Source of the DNA: an uncultured Lachnospiraceae bacterium
Lineage (GTDB): Bacteria > Bacillota > Clostridia > Lachnospirales > Lachnospiraceae
Reading direction: 5' to 3'
DNA: 34,586 nucleotides
Assembly (NCBI GenBank): GCA_910588825.1
Contig: CAJURF010000035.1
Span: 1 to 34,586, forward strand
Shown: positions 23,717 through 32,295 of the stretch, in pieces
Layout of the letters: each line of letters begins with the position of its first letter
How positions within the stretch are numbered: position 1 is the first letter of the stretch
The notes under the pieces: generated by a model
Databases searched by the model: none
Told to the model about the DNA's origin: nothing
The model's input: the letters and a program-made list of their open reading frames with translations, nothing else
Translations under genes and position numbers: made by a program

Positions 23717-24886
23717 ATGACAAAGGAACAATTGCTGCAGAAATTTGAGGAAATTTATGGCGGCGCCGGGGAAGCCAGATGTTTTTTTGCTCCGGGCCGG
23801 GTGAATCTCATTGGAGAACATACGGATTACAATGGCGGGCATGTATTTCCCTGTGCCCTGACCATTGGCACATTTGGGGCTGTTCGAAAAAGAGAAGACC
23901 GGAGACTTCGTTTTTATTCCATGAATTTTGAAAATAACGGGGTGATCGAATCTGATTTATCAGAGCTGGCTTCCGGCAAAAAAGGGGACTGGAGTGATTA
24001 CCCAAAAGGAGTTGTGTGGACCTTTGAAAAGAGGGGATATCCCATTCCCTGTGGATTTGATTTTCTGATTTTCGGAAACATTCCTTCCGGTTCCGGTCTG
24101 TCTTCCTCTGCTTCTCTGGAGGTGCTCACCGGACTGATGTTAAAAGAGCTTTATGGATTTGACCAGCTTTCTATGGTGGAGATTGCCCAGATCGGCCAGT
24201 ATTCAGAGAACAATTATAATGGGATGAACTGTGGAATTATGGATCAGTTTGCCAGCGCTATGGGGAAAAAAGACCATGCCATTTTCCTGGATACCGCCAG
24301 TCTTCAGTATGAGTATGCTCCTGTGAAGCTGGATCAAGCGAAGATTGTGATTACCAACAGCAAGGTAAAACACAGTCTGGTGGATTCCGCCTATAATGAG
24401 CGCAGGAGCCAGTGCGAGACAGCCCTTAGAGATCTGCAGAAAGTGTGTGATATCAAAACATTGGGGGATTTGAGCAGAGAGGAATTTGAACAGCACGCGT
24501 CTGCCATTGAAGACCCGGTGTGCAGACAGCGGGCAAAACATGCAGTTTATGAAAATCAGCGGGCCATTGACGCGGTGCAGGAGCTTAAATCCGGGAATGT
24601 GGAGGAATTTGGGCGTCTGATGAATGCATCCCATGTATCTCTGCGGGATGACTATCAGGTTTCCTGTGAAGAGATTGACCTGCTGACAGAGCTTGCATGG
24701 AAGATACCCGGTGTGCTGGGGTCCAGAATCACAGGAGGCGGTTTCGGCGGCTGTACGGTGAGCATTGTAGAAAATGACGCAGTGGGACAGTTTCAGGAGC
24801 AGGTGGGGAAAGCCTATGAGAAACAGGTAGGGCACAAAGCAGAATTTTATGTAGTGGATATAGGAGATGGAGCACATGCCTTATAA
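23717..24886 (+). CDS. galK: Galactokinase
   Basis: Phosphorylates alpha-D-galactose at C1 in the Leloir pathway. 389 residues of GHMP kinase fold: GRVNLIGEHTDYNGGHVFPCAL near the N-terminus, the ATP loop PSGSGLSSSASLEV, CGIMDQFASAMG, and the C-terminal GSRITGGGFGGCTV. AAGGAGG is 9 bases from ATG 23717; a TTG one codon earlier is possible. The 136-base gap before it has a GCATAAA/TTTATGC repeat (23595-23601, 23634-23640) and a TGGTAATAT extended -10 without a clear -35. Unlinked in function to the cobalamin genes. Overlaps galT by 11 bases. Confidence 0.95.
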   Translation: MTKEQLLQKFEEIYGGAGEARCFFAPGRVNLIGEHTDYNGGHVFPCALTIGTFGAVRKREDRRLRFYSMNFENNGVIESDLSELASGKKGDWSDYPKGVVWTFEKRGYPIPCGFDFLIFGNIPSGSGLSSSASLEVLTGLMLKELYGFDQLSMVEIAQIGQYSENNYNGMNCGIMDQFASAMGKKDHAIFLDTASLQYEYAPVKLDQAKIVITNSKVKHSLVDSAYNERRSQCETALRDLQKVCDIKTLGDLSREEFEQHASAIEDPVCRQRAKHAVYENQRAIDAVQELKSGNVEEFGRLMNASHVSLRDDYQVSCEEIDLLTELAWKIPGVLGSRITGGGFGGCTVSIVENDAVGQFQEQVGKAYEKQVGHKAEFYVVDIGDGAHAL

Positions 24887-26366
24887 GTATATCAAACAAT
24901 TGACAGAGTATGGAATTCAAAAGGGACTGATGGAGGAAACGGACAGGATTTACGTGACCAATCTGCTGTTGGATGCGCTGGGGCTGGACGGATATGAGGA
25001 ACCGGACAGCATCGATGAACATGCCGCGCTTGAGGAGACGCTGAAAGGACTGCTGGATTACGCCTGTGAGCACAAACTCATCGGGGACTCTGTGGTTGAA
25101 CGGGATCTTTTGGATGCACGGCTGATGAACTGCCTTCTGCCTAGACCCAGCCAGGTGATTGCCAGATTCCAGGAACTTTACCAGGAGAGCCCTAAGAAAG
25201 CTTCCGATTATTTCTATCAGTTCAGCCAGGATACGGATTATATCCGCAGATACCGGATTTGTAAAGATATGAAATGGGTGGTGGAGAGTCCTTATGGAGA
25301 GATTGATATCACCATCAATCTCTCCAAACCGGAAAAAGATCCCAAAGCCATTGCGGCGGCTAAGCTGGCAAAGCAAAGTGGATATCCCAAATGCCTGCTG
25401 TGCAGGGAAAATGAAGGGTACGCAGGGAATCTGAACCATCCCGCCAGGGAGAACCACAGAATCATTCCTCTGACCATTGACGGGAACCAGTGGGGATTCC
25501 AGTATTCCCCCTATGTGTATTACAATGAGCACTGTATTGTATTTAACGGGGAGCATACCCCTATGAAAATTAACCGTGCGGCATTTTGCAAATTGTTTGA
25601 TTTTGTAAAATGGATGCCCCATTATTTTATCGGCTCCAATGCAGACCTTCCCATTGTGGGCGGCTCTATTTTAAGCCATGACCATTTTCAGGGGGGGAAT
25701 TATCAGTTTGCCATGGCGAAAGCGCCTATAGAGGAATATGTGAAAATCCCCCGCTTTGAGGACGTGGAGGCAGGGATTGTCAAATGGCCGCTGTCTGTGA
25801 TTCGTCTGCGCAGCCAGGATAGCAGCCGTCTGGTAGACCTGGGCGATTATATTTTACAGTGCTGGCGGGCCTATACCGATGAGGAAGCGTTTGTGCTGGC
25901 CAAGACAGGGGATGAGCTGCACAATACCATTACTCCCATTGCCCGGAAAAACGGGGACATGTATGAGCTGGACCTGGCTCTGCGCAACAATATCACCACG
26001 AAAGAACATCCTCTGGGTGTGTATCATCCCCATAAGGAACTGCACCATATTAAGAAGGAAAATATCGGCCTGATTGAGGTGATGGGGCTTGCGGTTCTTC
26101 CGGCCCGTCTGAAAACGGAGATGGAGGGGCTGGCAGATGCCATTCTGAACAAAAAGGATATACGCGCAGATGAGACTCTGGAGAAACATGCGGATTGGGC
26201 GGAAGAATTCCTGCCAGGGCATCCGAAGATCAATGAAGAAAATGTGATGGATATTTTGAAAGCAGAGATAGGAAAAGTGTTTGTGAAAGTACTGGAAGAT
26301 GCAGGGGTGTATAAAAATACAGCGGAGGGCAGGCAGGCATTTCACCGTTTCCTAAACACTTTGTAA
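24876..26366 (+). CDS. galT: Galactose-1-phosphate uridylyltransferase, Gram-positive type
   Basis: Exchanges UMP between UDP-glucose and galactose-1-phosphate. 496 residues, the length of the Firmicute GalT family rather than the roughly 350-residue Escherichia type. Recognisable stretches are YVTNLLLDALGL at the N-terminus, CLLCRENEGYAGNLNHPARENHR, the catalytic SHDHFQGGNYQFAMAKAP and LGVYHPHKELHHIKKENIGLIEVMGLAVLP. ATG 24876 is 9 bases from GGAG; an ATG at 24867 would sit directly against GGAG. It overlaps the galK end. Convergent with cbiK. Confidence 0.94.
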   Translation: MPYKYIKQLTEYGIQKGLMEETDRIYVTNLLLDALGLDGYEEPDSIDEHAALEETLKGLLDYACEHKLIGDSVVERDLLDARLMNCLLPRPSQVIARFQELYQESPKKASDYFYQFSQDTDYIRRYRICKDMKWVVESPYGEIDITINLSKPEKDPKAIAAAKLAKQSGYPKCLLCRENEGYAGNLNHPARENHRIIPLTIDGNQWGFQYSPYVYYNEHCIVFNGEHTPMKINRAAFCKLFDFVKWMPHYFIGSNADLPIVGGSILSHDHFQGGNYQFAMAKAPIEEYVKIPRFEDVEAGIVKWPLSVIRLRSQDSSRLVDLGDYILQCWRAYTDEEAFVLAKTGDELHNTITPIARKNGDMYELDLALRNNITTKEHPLGVYHPHKELHHIKKENIGLIEVMGLAVLPARLKTEMEGLADAILNKKDIRADETLEKHADWAEEFLPGHPKINEENVMDILKAEIGKVFVKVLEDAGVYKNTAEGRQAFHRFLNTL

Positions 26367-26390
26367 AGCCCGATAATTCCCACATACTGA

Positions 26391-26427
26391 CAGGACGATA
26401 CACAGGTCTGCCTGTGCATTCGTTCTG
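26391..26427. repeat. Hairpin between convergent galT and cbiK
   Basis: CAGGACGA (26391-26398) with TCGTTCTG (26420-26427, one G-U) and inner CACAGG (26401-26406) with CCTGTG (26411-26416), loop TCTG. It lies between the two convergent stops and may end transcription both ways, but no T-run is present. Confidence 0.55.
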
Positions 26428-26446
26428 CCAGAAGCCGGAAGATGAT

Positions 26447-27238
26447 TTACAATGCCGGGATCTCTTTTACATGCCGGATAAATATTTCGCGGATGCCTTC
26501 GTATTCCCCCAGGCCCTTTAAACAAGATTCTACCTGGTACCCGGCACTGGAAAATTGGGAATACCAGGAATCCGGGTCATCACCAGCCATATCGTTTCGC
26601 GCATGGTCCCCGGCTACGATCATGAAAGGCACCAGATGTACTTTCGCCGGCTGGAATTTCTGAAGCATTTTCAGCAGAGTTTCCATAGAAGGGTAAGCTT
26701 CCACTGTGCCCAGGAAGAAATTGGAGTATCCCATGTCTTTCATTGTGTAGTCCAGGGCGGCATAGGTGGTGTTGGCATAGTGGGAAGTTCCGTGTCCCAT
26801 CAGGACCACAGCCTCATCGGTTGGAATGTGTCCAAACTCCCGGCCCAGGGCTTCAATGACCTGCCGGTTGTCTTTTTCAGTAGTTAAAAGAGGGTCTCCA
26901 AAAGAAATTTCCTGGAATTGGTCTTTGAATGCCAGCGCATCTTCTTTCATCAAGTCGTTTTCAATACCGTTGATTACATGTGTGGGCTGAATCAGCACAT
27001 GGGTAATGCCGTCTCCTGCCATCTCTTCCATGGCTTCTTTTACGTTATTGATATGTATATGGTCTCTCTTTTCCAGTTTCGCCAGAATCATTTTGCTGGT
27101 CCAGGCCCGGTAAATGCTGTAATTAGGAAAAGCCTGGGCGATGGATGACTCAATGGCATCAATGGTTAATTTTCTGGTTTCTTCGTAGCTGGTTCCGAAG
27201 CTTACGACTAAGATTGCTTTCTTTGCATTTGTGGACAT
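26447..27238 (-). CDS. cbiK: Sirohydrochlorin cobaltochelatase CbiK
   Basis: Inserts Co(II) into sirohydrochlorin, the committed step of anaerobic cobalamin synthesis. 263 residues, two-lobed chelatase fold without cofactor. ILVVSFGTSYEETR opens the protein; the metal-handling residues are His149 in VVLMGHGTSHYAN, Glu180 in GTVEAYPS and His212 in MIVAGDHARNDMAGDDPDSW. GGAGG is 8 bases from the ATG. It is separated from the main cobalamin operon by galKT and is transcribed away from hemA-sirC-hemC, which make its substrate. Its leader is about 118 bases and structured. No signal peptide, so cytoplasmic. Confidence 0.95.
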   Translation of the reverse strand: MSTNAKKAILVVSFGTSYEETRKLTIDAIESSIAQAFPNYSIYRAWTSKMILAKLEKRDHIHINNVKEAMEEMAGDGITHVLIQPTHVINGIENDLMKEDALAFKDQFQEISFGDPLLTTEKDNRQVIEALGREFGHIPTDEAVVLMGHGTSHYANTTYAALDYTMKDMGYSNFFLGTVEAYPSMETLLKMLQKFQPAKVHLVPFMIVAGDHARNDMAGDDPDSWYSQFSSAGYQVESCLKGLGEYEGIREIFIRHVKEIPAL

Positions 27239-27357
27239 GATAGTTTCCTCCGGTTGTAATTTTTTCTTGGAAACTGTAAATAAATCAGTTGATCACAGTT
27301 CCTGGAGCGTGGGGATAGCGTGAATGAATTTTCAAACACGCTCTAATGTCAGCCGTG
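27239..27357 (-). promoter_or_regulatory. Structured 5' leader of cbiK
   Basis: On the minus strand GAGCGTG (27343-27337) can pair either with CACGCT (27322-27317) or with CACGCTC (27311-27305); the two pairings exclude each other. A second hairpin joins GGAACTGT (27302-27295) with ACAGTTTCC (27277-27269). The ribosome site GGAGG follows. None of the conserved boxes of the cobalamin riboswitch is visible. Switching behaviour is inference. Confidence 0.45.
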
Positions 27358-27363
27358 ATTTTT

Positions 27364-27392
27364 ATTCTATCAGCGGGGATATTTTTTGTCAA
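27364..27392 (-). promoter_or_regulatory. Sigma-A promoter of cbiK
   Basis: Minus strand TTGACA (27392-27387), 17-base spacer, TAGAAT (27369-27364). It is placed back to back with the hemA promoter, 29 bases apart, so one regulator could serve both. Confidence 0.8.
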
Positions 27393-27421
27393 TATGAGGG
27401 TAACGATTCTGTGGTTCCCAA

Positions 27422-27450
27422 TTGACAAAAACTGCCGGGTTGCTTATTAT
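27422..27450 (+). promoter_or_regulatory. Sigma-A promoter of hemA-sirC-hemC
   Basis: TTGACA (27422-27427), 17-base spacer, TATTAT (27445-27450). Predicted start near 27457, so translation from the in-frame TTG at 27422 is excluded and GTG 27491 is the hemA start. Confidence 0.85.
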
Positions 27451-27490
27451 TGATAAAAAAAGAACAAATGAGAAGTGGGAGGACGTAACA

Positions 27491-28723
27491 GTGAGTATTT
27501 CCATGATTGGAATTGATCATAACAGGGCCCCGGTGGACATCCGGGCATTATTTTCTTTTACAAAGCGGGAGGCCGGGGAGGCGGTACTGGCTGTGAAAGA
27601 GATGGAGGGAGTCCATGGGTGTGTGATTCTTTCCACTTGTAACCGGATGGAGATTTGGGTGAGTACTTGGGAAGACTGGGATGGATGCCTGTATGAAATG
27701 CTGTGCCGGATAAAGCACATCTCAGGGCAGTCTTACCGTGATTGTTTCACCGCCCGCAGAGACCGGGAGGCGGTGGAACATTTGTTCTATCTGACAGCAG
27801 GGTTGAAGTCTCAGATTTTAGGGGAAGACCAGATTCTGACCCAGGTGAAAGATGCCCTGAGTCTGGCCAGAGATGCTTTTGCCACAGACGGGGTTCTGGA
27901 GGTGCTGTTTCGGATGGCGGTGACTGCCGGAAAGCGCATTAAGTCAGAAGTGGTGTTCCATCGGGCGAATCCTTCGGTGATTCATCAGGCTATTCACATG
28001 CTGCATGGACAGGGATTTCAGGTGGAAGGGAAGAAGTGTATGGTGATCGGAAATGGGGAAATGGGGAAAATGGCGGCGCAGACCCTGGCCCAGGCCGGCG
28101 GGGATGTGACGGTCACAGTGCGCCAGTACCGAAGCGGTATCGTGAATATTCCCCAGGGATGCCAGAGGATTGATTATGGACGGCGTATGGAGCTTCTGCC
28201 GCAGTGTGACCTGGTGGTAAGCGCCACCGCCAGTCCCAACTGCACCCTGCCGGAAGAATTGTTCCATCAGGTAGAATTGACGAAACCCCTTCTGTTGATC
28301 GACCTGGCTGTTCCCAGGGATATTGACCCCAGTCTGGGCCAGTGGGATGGAATTACTTTATATGATATGGACAGTTTCCGTGAGAAGGAAAACGTGCCTG
28401 AGAGGGAGGAAAGCTTCCGGCAGGCGCAGGCTATTGTAAAAGAACAGATGGACGAATATTTTCAGTGGCTGGAAGGGCGGGATATCATTCCCAGGATTAA
28501 AGAAATCCAGGAAGAGGCAGTTCATGACCTGGACCTGCGGATTCACAAGATCCTTCAAAAGACCCCTATGGAGGATGCAGACCGCCAGAAACTTCAGCAG
28601 ACCATAGAGACAGCGGCGGGCAAGGTGGTCAATAAGATGATTTTCGGTCTGCGGGACTGTCTGGAAAAAGACGTGTTTTTGGAATGTGTGGCAGGATTGG
28701 AAAAGGTGTACGAAAATGCATAA
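27491..28723 (+). CDS. hemA: Glutamyl-tRNA reductase
   Basis: Reduces glutamyl-tRNA to glutamate-1-semialdehyde, the first step of C5 tetrapyrrole synthesis. 410 residues from GTG 27491, which has GGGAGG 8 bases upstream. With this start the catalytic cysteine in ILSTCNRMEIW falls at residue 50, its usual number. Other landmarks are IGIDHNRAPVDIRALFSF, GLKSQILGEDQILTQVKDA, the NADPH-binding VIGNGEMGKMAAQTL and LIDLAVPRDIDP. The C-terminal helical dimerisation region is present. It heads a three-gene unit with sirC (8-base overlap) and hemC. HemL and HemB, needed for the next steps, are not in the window. Confidence 0.95.
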   Translation: MSISMIGIDHNRAPVDIRALFSFTKREAGEAVLAVKEMEGVHGCVILSTCNRMEIWVSTWEDWDGCLYEMLCRIKHISGQSYRDCFTARRDREAVEHLFYLTAGLKSQILGEDQILTQVKDALSLARDAFATDGVLEVLFRMAVTAGKRIKSEVVFHRANPSVIHQAIHMLHGQGFQVEGKKCMVIGNGEMGKMAAQTLAQAGGDVTVTVRQYRSGIVNIPQGCQRIDYGRRMELLPQCDLVVSATASPNCTLPEELFHQVELTKPLLLIDLAVPRDIDPSLGQWDGITLYDMDSFREKENVPEREESFRQAQAIVKEQMDEYFQWLEGRDIIPRIKEIQEEAVHDLDLRIHKILQKTPMEDADRQKLQQTIETAAGKVVNKMIFGLRDCLEKDVFLECVAGLEKVYENA

Positions 28724-29198
28724 GGAACAGGCGAGGAGAAAGTTCCCCCTTTTTATGGATCTGGGAACATGGCGGATTCTGACAGTGGGCGGCGGCCCAA
28801 TTGCCCGGCGGCGGGTACAGACATTGCTGGAATTTCAACCGGGACAGCTGGTGGTGGTGGCAAAGCAGCTGGATACTGCTTTTGAAAAGTGGAAAAGTCT
28901 TCCCAATGTGTCGGTCTATGAACGGGCGTATAGAGAGGAAGATCTGGAAAACTGCCAGATGGTGCTGGCCGCTACAGACGACAAAGAGTTGAACAAAAGA
29001 ATCGGCAGGGCCTGCAGAGACCGGGGGATTCTGGTGAATGTGGCCAGTGACCAGGAGATGTGTGACTTTCATTTTCCGGGGATTGCTGTGGAGGGGACTG
29101 TAACTGTGGGAATCAATGCGGCAGGGCTTGACCACAGGCTGGCAAAGAGAACCCGGGAACAGATTCAGGCATTCTTAAAGGAGAAGGCATTATGCTAA
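28716..29198 (+). CDS. sirC: Precorrin-2 dehydrogenase (SirC / CysG N-terminal type)
   Basis: NAD-dependent oxidation of precorrin-2 to sirohydrochlorin, the substrate of CbiK. 160 residues: FPLFMDLGTWRILTVGGGPIARRR (N-terminal strand plus dinucleotide-binding GGG), VLAATDDKELNKRI, and ILVNVASDQEMCDFHFPGI with the conserved aspartate. It has the Rossmann and short dimerisation parts only; no uroporphyrinogen methyltransferase domain follows, so it is not full CysG. ATG 28716 overlaps hemA by 8 bases; a longer frame to 28686 lies wholly in hemA. Overlaps hemC by 7 bases. Confidence 0.9.
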   Translation: MHKEQARRKFPLFMDLGTWRILTVGGGPIARRRVQTLLEFQPGQLVVVAKQLDTAFEKWKSLPNVSVYERAYREEDLENCQMVLAATDDKELNKRIGRACRDRGILVNVASDQEMCDFHFPGIAVEGTVTVGINAAGLDHRLAKRTREQIQAFLKEKALC

Positions 29199-30088
29199 AA
29201 GAGAAACAGCAGATTATTATAGGAAGCAGAGAGAGTAAACTGGCAGTTGTGCAGAGTGAGATGGTAGCGGATTATCTGAGAAAACAGCATCCTCAATGGG
29301 AGGTGCGGCTGCTGACCATGAAGACCACTGGGGACCGGATTCTGGACCGGACATTGGACAAAATCGGAGGAAAAGGACTGTTTGTCAAGGAGCTGGACAA
29401 AGCTCTCATGGAGAGGCAGAGCGATCTATCCGTACATAGTCTGAAGGACATGCCCATGGAGATTTCACAGGAGCTTCCTCTGGTGGCTTTTTCGCCCAGG
29501 GAGGACCCCAGGGATGTACTGGTTCTGCCCAAGGGCTGTGAGCATATGGATAAGAACAGACCCATCGGCTGTTCCAGTCTGCGCCGCCAGTTACAGCTGG
29601 CCAGGATATTCCCAGGTGTTTCCTGCAAAAATATACGGGGAAATGTGTTGACCAGGCTGGAGAAGCTGGACCGGGGAGAGTATGGAGCTCTGGTCCTGGC
29701 CGGTGCTGGGCTGAAGCGTCTGGGACTGGAAAGCCGCATCAGCCGGTATTTTGATACAGAGGAGATGATCCCGGCAGCAGGGCAGGGAATTCTGGCTGTC
29801 CAGGGACGCCGGGGGGGAGATTACTCCTATCTAAAAGGCTATGAATGCCGGGAGAGCAGATATGCGGCGCTGGCAGAGCGGGGGTTTGTCCGGGAACTGG
29901 ATGGCGGATGTACTTCCCCGGTGGCGGCTCACGCCAGGATTACAGGAGAAGAGCTGTATCTGAAAGGTTTATATTACCGGGAATCTACAGAGGAATGGTT
30001 TACAGACCAAGTAACTGGAGCAGTGGAAGAGGCAGAAGCTCTGGGAAGGAATCTGGCAGGAAGTATGCGTGAGCGTTACGGAGTGTAG
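29192..30088 (+). CDS. hemC: Porphobilinogen deaminase (hydroxymethylbilane synthase)
   Basis: Joins four porphobilinogens into hydroxymethylbilane. 298 residues: IGSRESKLAVVQSEMV at the start, TTGDRILDRTLDKIGGKGLFVKELD, catalytic aspartate 86 in HSLKDMP, the substrate-binding arginines in CSSLRRQLQL and NIRGNVLTRL, and Cys240 in DGGCTSPVAAHA that carries the dipyrromethane cofactor. AAAGGAG precedes the ATG. In many Firmicutes hemD/cobA would come next; here 74 bases of unremarkable sequence lead into hisH. Confidence 0.95.
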   Translation: MLKEKQQIIIGSRESKLAVVQSEMVADYLRKQHPQWEVRLLTMKTTGDRILDRTLDKIGGKGLFVKELDKALMERQSDLSVHSLKDMPMEISQELPLVAFSPREDPRDVLVLPKGCEHMDKNRPIGCSSLRRQLQLARIFPGVSCKNIRGNVLTRLEKLDRGEYGALVLAGAGLKRLGLESRISRYFDTEEMIPAAGQGILAVQGRRGGDYSYLKGYECRESRYAALAERGFVRELDGGCTSPVAAHARITGEELYLKGLYYRESTEEWFTDQVTGAVEEAEALGRNLAGSMRERYGV

Positions 30089-30162
30089 ATTTGCCAGAGT
30101 ATGTCTGAGAACCACAGAATTCAGCCTGCTGTGAAAAAAGAATAAAAAGGAAATTTACGTAT

Positions 30163-30792
30163 ATGATAACAATAATTGATTACGATGCCGGCAATATGAA
30201 GAGTGTGGAGAAAGCGTTTGTCAGTCTGGAGGCACAGGTGTGTGTTTCCCGCCGGGCAAAAGACATTCTCCGGGCAGATCAGGTGGTTCTTCCTGGGGTG
30301 GGGAACTTCGGCAGTGCCATGGAGAAGTTAGAAGAGTATGGGCTGATTCCGGTTATCCGCCAGGTCTGTGAAGAGGGGAAGCCTTTTCTGGGAATCTGTC
30401 TGGGACTGCAGCTTCTGTTCCAGGAAAGCGAAGAGAGCCCAGGGGTCCCGGGACTGGGGATTCTGCCAGGGAAAATTCTTCATTTTCCCAGGGAGAGCGG
30501 TCTGAAAATCCCCCATATGGGCTGGAATTCCCTCCATCTGAAAAATAATGGAAGGCTGTTTCAGGGGATTCCCCAGGACACATATGTGTATTTTGTACAC
30601 TCCTATTATCTGCAGGCTCAGGAGGATGAGATGGTGAAAGCGGCTGCGGACTATGGCGTGTCCGTTCACGCTTCTGTGGAAAAGGGGAATGTGTTCGCCT
30701 GTCAGTTTCATCCGGAGAAAAGCGGTGGACTGGGATTAAAAATTCTGGAAAATTTTGCCAGACTTGGCGAGAAGAAAGGGGGGATTGTCTAA
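30163..30792 (+). CDS. hisH: Imidazole glycerol phosphate synthase, glutaminase subunit
   Basis: Releases ammonia from glutamine and channels it to HisF in histidine synthesis. 209 residues: IIDYDAGNMKSVEKA, VLPGVGNFGSAM oxyanion region, nucleophile Cys79 in FLGICLGLQLLF, HMGWNSL, and the His-Glu pair in CQFHPEKSG. AAAAGG lies somewhat far (about 11 bases) from the ATG. The stop overlaps the hisF start by one base (TAATG), so subunit synthesis is coupled. The other his genes are not in the window. Confidence 0.95.
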   Translation: MITIIDYDAGNMKSVEKAFVSLEAQVCVSRRAKDILRADQVVLPGVGNFGSAMEKLEEYGLIPVIRQVCEEGKPFLGICLGLQLLFQESEESPGVPGLGILPGKILHFPRESGLKIPHMGWNSLHLKNNGRLFQGIPQDTYVYFVHSYYLQAQEDEMVKAAADYGVSVHASVEKGNVFACQFHPEKSGGLGLKILENFARLGEKKGGIV

Positions 30793-31589
30793 TGCTGACA
30801 AAGCGGATCATCCCCTGTCTGGATGTGAATGGGGGCAGAGTAGTAAAAGGAATCAATTTTGTGAACTTAATGGATGCCGGTGATCCGGTGGAAGTGGGCC
30901 GGGCATACGGCCAGGCCGGGGCAGATGAACTGGTGTTTCTGGATATTACGGCATCCTCAGATCAGAGAGAAACTGTGGTAGATATGGTGCGCAAGGTGGC
31001 AGAACAGGTATTTATCCCGTTCACTGTGGGAGGCGGTATCCGCACAGTGGAGGACTTCCGGCTGCTGCTGCGGGAGGGAGCAGATAAGATTTCCATTAAT
31101 TCGGCAGCCATCAGCAATCCATCCCTGATTCACGATGCAGCCATGAAATTCGGAAGCCAGTGTGTGGTGGTGGCCATCGACGCCAAGGCAAGAGAGGATG
31201 GCAGCGGCTGGAATATCTACAAAAACGGCGGACGGGTGGACACAGGGCTGGATGCAGTGGAGTGGGCGGTGGAGGCCGCCAGGCTGGGGGCAGGGGAGAT
31301 TCTGCTCACCAGTATGGACTGCGACGGAACCAAGTCAGGGTATGACCTGTCCCTTACCAGGACAATTTCCCATGCCATTTCCATTCCTGTGATCGCTTCC
31401 GGCGGTGCCGGAACATTGGAACATTTTTATGAGGCATTGACTGACGGCGGGGCAGATGCGGCTCTGGCGGCGTCCCTGTTTCATTATAAAGAGCTGGAGA
31501 TTGGGGAAGTAAAACGATTTTTATCAGAGAGAAATGTTTTGGTGAGACTGCAGGAAGGAGAACAAAAGAATGCCTCCATTAACAGGTGA
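30792..31589 (+). CDS. hisF: Imidazole glycerol phosphate synthase, cyclase subunit
   Basis: TIM-barrel partner of HisH that forms the imidazole ring and AICAR. 265 residues: RIIPCLDVNGGRVVKGINF with catalytic Asp11, FLDITASSDQRE, VGGGIRTVEDF, VVAIDAKARED with the second catalytic aspartate, LLTSMDCDGTKSGYDL and IASGGAGTLEHF phosphate loop. The family normally ends near NVLVRL; here about ten more residues (QEGEQKNASINR) run into ung, a 20-base overlap. The ung ribosome site lies inside this tail. Confidence 0.96.
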   Translation: MLTKRIIPCLDVNGGRVVKGINFVNLMDAGDPVEVGRAYGQAGADELVFLDITASSDQRETVVDMVRKVAEQVFIPFTVGGGIRTVEDFRLLLREGADKISINSAAISNPSLIHDAAMKFGSQCVVVAIDAKAREDGSGWNIYKNGGRVDTGLDAVEWAVEAARLGAGEILLTSMDCDGTKSGYDLSLTRTISHAISIPVIASGGAGTLEHFYEALTDGGADAALAASLFHYKELEIGEVKRFLSERNVLVRLQEGEQKNASINR

Positions 31590-32244
31590 GTGGCTGGACG
31601 CCCTTCAGGGGGAGTTCAAAAAGCCTTATTATAAAAGTCTGTTTCAGACCGTCAATGAGGAGTACAAAAGAAAAATGGTCTTTCCTCCGGCAGACGATAT
31701 TTTTAACGCATTTCATTTCACACCGCTGAGCCAGGTAAAGGTTGTGATTCTGGGCCAGGACCCCTATCACAACCGGGGCCAGGCCCACGGGCTGTGCTTT
31801 TCGGTAAAGAGAGGGGTGGACATCCCGCCCTCCCTGGTAAATATCTATAAAGAACTGCATGATGATTTAGGGTGTTACATGCCTAACAACGGATATTTGG
31901 AAAAATGGGCCAGACAGGGAGTGCTCATGTTAAATACCGTATTGACGGTAAGGGCACATCAGGCCAATTCCCACAGAAATCTGGGGTGGGAGGAATTTAC
32001 AGATGCCGCCATCCGTGTGCTGAATGAACAGGAACAGCCCATTGTCTATATCCTATGGGGCAGGCCCGCCCAGTCGAAGAAAAAGATGCTGAGTAACCCC
32101 AATCATTATATTTTGGAGGCACCTCATCCCAGTCCCTATTCCGCTGGCCTGGGTTTCTTCGGAAGCAGACCCTTCAGCCAGACAAATGCATTCCTGGAGA
32201 GCAAAGGGCTTGCTCCCATTGACTGGCAGATTGAGAATATATAA
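31570..32244 (+). CDS. ung: Uracil-DNA glycosylase
   Basis: Removes uracil from DNA at the start of base excision repair. 224 residues. Motif A VVILGQDPYHNRGQAHGL has catalytic Asp64, the same number as in Escherichia coli; the uracil pocket and the DNA-intercalation loop HPSPYSAGLGFFGSRPFSQTN are intact, as is NTVLTVRAHQANSH. AAGGAG is 8 bases before the ATG. It overlaps hisF by 20 bases, so it is probably translated from the his message although functionally unrelated. Confidence 0.97.
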   Translation: MPPLTGEWLDALQGEFKKPYYKSLFQTVNEEYKRKMVFPPADDIFNAFHFTPLSQVKVVILGQDPYHNRGQAHGLCFSVKRGVDIPPSLVNIYKELHDDLGCYMPNNGYLEKWARQGVLMLNTVLTVRAHQANSHRNLGWEEFTDAAIRVLNEQEQPIVYILWGRPAQSKKKMLSNPNHYILEAPHPSPYSAGLGFFGSRPFSQTNAFLESKGLAPIDWQIENI

Positions 32245-32295
32245 AGCTGTTGGCACAGTGAACAGTAACCATAACAAAAAGAACAGAGGATAAGT

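Noticed and set aside
27239..27357. Cobalamin riboswitch in the cbiK leader
   Set aside because: The leader is too short and lacks the conserved boxes of that class; only generic hairpins are present.
27422..27490. TTG at 27422 as start of hemA
   Set aside because: That TTG is the first base triplet of the TTGACA -35 element; the message would begin downstream. GTG 27491 has a proper ribosome site and puts the catalytic cysteine at residue 50.
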